A stretch of DNA of 36,086 bases, from contig JADCES010000323.1 of NCBI GenBank assembly GCA_020250005.1, forward strand, positions 1 to 36,086, given 5' to 3'. This DNA is from Roseomonas sp. (GTDB taxonomy: Bacteria > Pseudomonadota > Alphaproteobacteria > Acetobacterales > Acetobacteraceae). This document shows, piece by piece, positions 33,189 through 36,086 of this stretch (the first letter of the stretch is position 1; each line of letters starts with the position of its first letter). The notes under the pieces were generated by a model. The model was not told the DNA's origin. It did no database searches and saw only the letters and a program-made list of their open reading frames with translations. Made by a program: the position numbers and the translations under genes.

Positions 33189-33199
33189 GGGGGTTTCCT

Positions 33200-34183
33200 T
33201 CAGGTTTTCAGGATGATTTTGCCAAGATGCGCATTGGCCTTCATATGCGCGAGCGCTTCAACCGCTTCATCAAGCGCAAAGACGCGATCAATAGGCAAAT
33301 GGAACACGCCTTCATCCACACCCTTGCGCAAATCGCGCCGAGCGACGCGTTCTTCCTCACGGATTTCGGCCACACTGCGCGTGCGATGCGTCACACCGAT
33401 ATAGGCAATGCGGCGCGTGGCATGCAGATCAAAATCGAAATCGCCATGCGCCCCGCCAAGCCGCCCGACATTCACTATGCGGCCCAGAATGGCGGTGGCG
33501 CGCATGGCGGCATTGATGGTGCCGCCGGAGACCTGGTCAATCACCAGCTGCACCCCGCGCCCTTCGGTCAGCGCCAGCACCTGATCCGCCCAATCGGCAT
33601 CATTGGTGTTCACCGCATGATCGGCGCCGAATTCCTTCAACCGTGCCCGCCGTTCGGCATGGGTGGAAGTCCCAATCACCAGCCCCGCGCCCATGTATTT
33701 CGCGATCTGCATGCCCATCAGCCCAACGCCGCTGGACGCACCCAGAATCAGCACCGCTTCGCCCTTGGCCAAACGCCCATTGGAAATCAGCGCATCATGC
33801 ATGGTGGCAAGCGCCACCGGTAAAGTCGCGGCTTCTTCCCAGGACATGTTGCGATCCGGCACCGGCTGCACGCGGCCCATATCGGCAATGGCATATTCCG
33901 CATAGCCGCCCGAACCCGCGCACATCACGCGATCGCCCGGCTTGATGCCGGAAACACCCGCGCCCACGGCGGCAACCTCACCAGCGAATTCCAGCCCCAG
34001 AATGGTGCCGGCACCGCCCATGCGCCCATGCGCATGCCCTGCGGCCACGCCAAGATCAGCGCGGTTGAGACCCGCGGCGCGCACCCGCACCAGCACTTGT
34101 TCCGGCCCCGGCACCGGACGCGGCGCTGGCTGCACCTTCACGCCCTGGGCGGTTACTACCGCCGCTTTCATGGTTTCGGTCAT
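33200..34183 (-). CDS. NADPH:quinone oxidoreductase-like MDR family protein
   Basis: 327 aa zinc-independent medium-chain dehydrogenase/reductase. RVRAAGLNRADLGVAAGHA and the LGLEFAGEVAAVGAGVSG motif form the GroES-like catalytic domain. The Rossmann domain holds AVLILGASSGVGLMGMQIAK, ATTGTS-like ribose recognition is replaced by VIGTSTHAERRARL (basic, so NADPH is likely), and LVIDQVSGGTINAAMR follows. No zinc-binding cysteine lobe is present. AGGGTGA precedes the ATG. An 11-base gap links it to the amidohydrolase and a 66-base gap to TspO. It reduces quinones or enones; its metabolic partner in this cluster is unknown. Confidence 0.92.
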   Translation of the reverse strand: MTETMKAAVVTAQGVKVQPAPRPVPGPEQVLVRVRAAGLNRADLGVAAGHAHGRMGGAGTILGLEFAGEVAAVGAGVSGIKPGDRVMCAGSGGYAEYAIADMGRVQPVPDRNMSWEEAATLPVALATMHDALISNGRLAKGEAVLILGASSGVGLMGMQIAKYMGAGLVIGTSTHAERRARLKEFGADHAVNTNDADWADQVLALTEGRGVQLVIDQVSGGTINAAMRATAILGRIVNVGRLGGAHGDFDFDLHATRRIAYIGVTHRTRSVAEIREEERVARRDLRKGVDEGVFHLPIDRVFALDEAVEALAHMKANAHLGKIILKT

Positions 34184-34249
34184 GATGTCACCCTTTTTGT
34201 GAATGCGGATGATGCCATGCCGGCGCTCAGCCGATAAGGGCCAAGGTCC

Positions 34250-34738
34250 TCACCGCACCAAACCCGCATTCAATCGCCACATGGCGAAATTGAGCGCCCC
34301 CGCAAAGCTCACCCAGGCCAGATAGGGCAGCATCAGCAATGCCGCGCGGACATCAATCGGCCAAAACACAATGATGCAGGCCAGGATGGAAAGCCACAGT
34401 AGGCAAAGCTCGGCGAAGGCCAAATCCATCCGCCGCATGCCGAAGAATATGCCGGACCAGGCGGCGTTCAGCACCAATTGCAACGCAAAAAGCCCAAGCG
34501 CCAGCGCGCCGCCGGCGAAGCCCACAGCTTCCCAGATCAGCCAGCCGGCAATCGCGATCATCAGGAACAGCACCGCCCAGGCCGGGGCGAACAGCCAATT
34601 GGGCGGGCACCAGCGCGGTTTGGTCAGCGCGTCATACCAGGGGCCGGGGGTGAAGACGGCGCCCGACATGGCCGCCGCGACGCTGGCACCCAAAAAGCCC
34701 AAAAAGCCGAAAATCGAGGAAACTTCCATTCCCCTCAT
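34250..34738 (-). CDS. tspO: TspO/MBR family tryptophan-rich sensory protein
   Basis: About 162 aa inner-membrane protein with five hydrophobic helices. The typical FTPGPWYDALTKPRWCPPNW block follows the first helix and provides tryptophan-rich porphyrin-contact residues; the second helix begins LFAPAWAVLFLMIAIAGWL, followed by LQLVLNAAWSGIFFGMRRMD and the LPYLAWVSFAGALNFAMWRLN end, both hallmarks of the family. TspO proteins bind tetrapyrroles and in some alphaproteobacteria tune photosynthesis or stress responses. Start choice is uncertain: ATG 34738 (MRGMEVSS) and ATG 34729 (MEVSS) both lack a well-spaced ribosome binding site. It is divergent from the GMC gene with about 68 bases between. 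Confidence 0.92.
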   Translation of the reverse strand: MRGMEVSSIFGFLGFLGASVAAAMSGAVFTPGPWYDALTKPRWCPPNWLFAPAWAVLFLMIAIAGWLIWEAVGFAGGALALGLFALQLVLNAAWSGIFFGMRRMDLAFAELCLLWLSILACIIVFWPIDVRAALLMLPYLAWVSFAGALNFAMWRLNAGLVR

Positions 34739-34806
34739 ATAGACCAAGATTGCGACTTGCCGAGGGGTAATGGCATGATGCTGCCAGAAACAGGGGGGCA
34801 GCCGCC

Positions 34807-36086
34807 ATGGCGCAGCACGAATCGGATTATGTCATTCTGGGTGGGGGCTCGGCCGGCTGCGTGCTGGCGACGCGGCTTTCGGAAGACACGGGCACGAGTG
34901 TCACTTTGCTGGAAGCCGGCCCCTGGGATCGCAACCCCTGGATCCATATCCCCATGGGCTTTGCGCGGCTTTATGTGACAAAGAAATTCGATTGGAACTA
35001 CCAGACCGAAGCGGAAGGGGAGCTTGGCGGGCGTAGCGTCTATTGGCCGCGCGGGCGCGTCATTGGCGGTTCCGGCAGCGTCAATGGCCTGGTATTTTTG
35101 CGGGGCAGCCCGCGCGATTATGATCGCTGGTCGCAATCCGGCGCGCGCGGCTGGTCCTATGAAGACTGCCTGCCTTACTTCAAGCGCCTTGAAAACTTCG
35201 CCGGGCCTGAGAGCGAATTTCGTGGCAAGGAAGGCCCGATGCGTATTGCGGAAGTACCGGAACCCTCGCCCGGCTGCCGCGCCTTTGTGGAGGCCTGCGT
35301 CAAGTTGGGATTCACGCGCAACCGCGACAATAATGGCGATTGGTATGAAGGTGTTGCGCCCAATCAATTGAATGTGCATCGCGGGCGGCGCTGGAGCCCG
35401 GCTGTGGCTTATCTGCGCCCGGCCTTGAAGCGGCCCAATCTGCGCGTGGAAACCGAACGGCTTGGCCAACGTATCCTGATCGAAAATGGCCGCGCCGTGG
35501 GCGTGGTGGTGCGCGGCCCGGCGGGTGAGGAAACCTATCGCGCGCGGCGGGAGGTGATACTTTCATCCGGCGCCATCGAAAGCCCGAAAATGCTGATGCT
35601 GTCGGGCATTGGTGAGGCGAATGCGCTGCGTGAGATGGGTATTCAGGTGCAGGTCAATGCGCCTGAAGTGGGCAAGAATCTGCAGGATCACTTCATGGTG
35701 CGCTTTGCCTTCCGCACCAAGCCTTGTGGCACGCTGAATGAAATCATGGCCAATCCACTCCGCGCCGCCGGGCTCGGTTTGGAATGGGCGCTGCGCCGAA
35801 AGGGCCAGATGGCGGTGGGCGCTTCGGAAGCGAGCCTTTTTGCGCGTGTGCTGCCGGGGTCTGAAGAACCCGAAGTGCAGTTCCAATTCGTCAATTTCAG
35901 CCTGGGCGGCAATCAGGGCACTTCGGCGAATTCACTTGCGAAGCATCCCGGCTTCACCTTCAATTTCTGCGTCTGCCGGCCTGATAGCCGCGGTGATTTG
36001 ACGCTGCGTTCGCCCAATGTCGCGGACAAACCCGTGATCCGCGCCAATTACCTGACCGCGCCATCCGATATTCGTATCATGCTGGA
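34807..36086 (+). CDS. GMC family oxidoreductase, incomplete at the window edge
   Basis: N-terminal 426 codons of an FAD-dependent alcohol dehydrogenase that runs off the window. VILGGGSAGCVLATRL (residues 9-24) is the FAD dinucleotide motif, PRGRVIGGSGSVNGLVFLRG is the first GMC signature, and VILSSGAIESPKMLMLSGIG is the second. The frame is open to the last base with no internal stop. The catalytic His and Asn lie beyond the edge and cannot be checked. GGGGGG lies about 7 bases before the ATG. It is not a near-identical copy of the GMC gene at 28019-29659, so a specialised second alcohol substrate is likely; it resembles choline or polyethylene-glycol dehydrogenase relatives in general layout. 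Confidence 0.93.
   Translation, partial: MAQHESDYVILGGGSAGCVLATRLSEDTGTSVTLLEAGPWDRNPWIHIPMGFARLYVTKKFDWNYQTEAEGELGGRSVYWPRGRVIGGSGSVNGLVFLRGSPRDYDRWSQSGARGWSYEDCLPYFKRLENFAGPESEFRGKEGPMRIAEVPEPSPGCRAFVEACVKLGFTRNRDNNGDWYEGVAPNQLNVHRGRRWSPAVAYLRPALKRPNLRVETERLGQRILIENGRAVGVVVRGPAGEETYRARREVILSSGAIESPKMLMLSGIGEANALREMGIQVQVNAPEVGKNLQDHFMVRFAFRTKPCGTLNEIMANPLRAAGLGLEWALRRKGQMAVGASEASLFARVLPGSEEPEVQFQFVNFSLGGNQGTSANSLAKHPGFTFNFCVCRPDSRGDLTLRSPNVADKPVIRANYLTAPSDIRIML

Noticed and set aside
1-36086. Mobile element, prophage, defence island or CRISPR array
   Set aside because: No transposase, integrase, capsid, nuclease or regularly spaced repeats were seen.

Overview
This 36 kb window is GC-rich bacterial chromosomal DNA, tightly packed with metabolic genes. 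Gene families, GC-rich third codon positions and many ATGA-type overlaps suggest an alphaproteobacterium, perhaps of the Acetobacteraceae (Roseomonas-like) type; this placement is an inference from style, not from a marker gene. I see no rRNA, tRNA, insertion sequence, integrase, phage gene, CRISPR array or origin. None of the recognised genes encodes a transcription factor.

Layout. (A) 155-1941, plus strand: an old-yellow-enzyme (OYE) family reductase and a glutathione S-transferase. (B) 18292 down to 1972, minus strand: 14 consecutive genes, many overlapping by four bases. In transcription order they are an EamA exporter, the two subunits of an SCOT-type CoA transferase, an HCCA-isomerase/DsbA-like protein, a molybdenum hydroxylase large subunit without its usual partner subunits, a PuuE-type polysaccharide deacetylase homologue, a complete TRAP transporter (DctP, DctQ, DctM), HyuA, HyuB, a second OYE reductase, an MFS transporter and a second PuuE-type protein. 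(C) 18589-22556, plus strand: an ABC importer (Tat-type binding protein, ATPase, permease) ending in a CodA-like amidohydrolase. (D) 29659 down to 22612, minus strand: GMC oxidoreductase, class III CoA transferase, creatininase-family hydrolase, two tandem paralogous FAD-linked oxidases and a flavodoxin-fold oxidoreductase. (E) 29778-31471, plus strand: an alpha/beta hydrolase and a 4,5-dihydroxyphthalate-decarboxylase-like protein. (F) 34738 down to 31476, minus strand: TspO, a quinone-oxidoreductase-like MDR protein and an N-acyl-D-amino-acid deacylase family amidohydrolase. (G) 34807 to the edge, plus strand: the start of a second GMC oxidoreductase.

How the genes may work together. Block B carries its own TRAP importer and several unrelated hydrolase types that open cyclic amides (HyuA/HyuB and two PuuE relatives), plus redox enzymes and CoA activation. 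Block C adds a CodA-like deaminase and block D a creatininase relative. The common theme is uptake and degradation of small nitrogen-containing ring compounds (hydantoin, purine, pyrimidine or creatinine-like molecules), possibly including xenobiotics. No substrate can be read from the sequence. The strongest single oddity is the stand-alone molybdenum hydroxylase subunit, in which the motif that normally carries the catalytic glutamate reads GSGQAG instead of G-x-GEAG.
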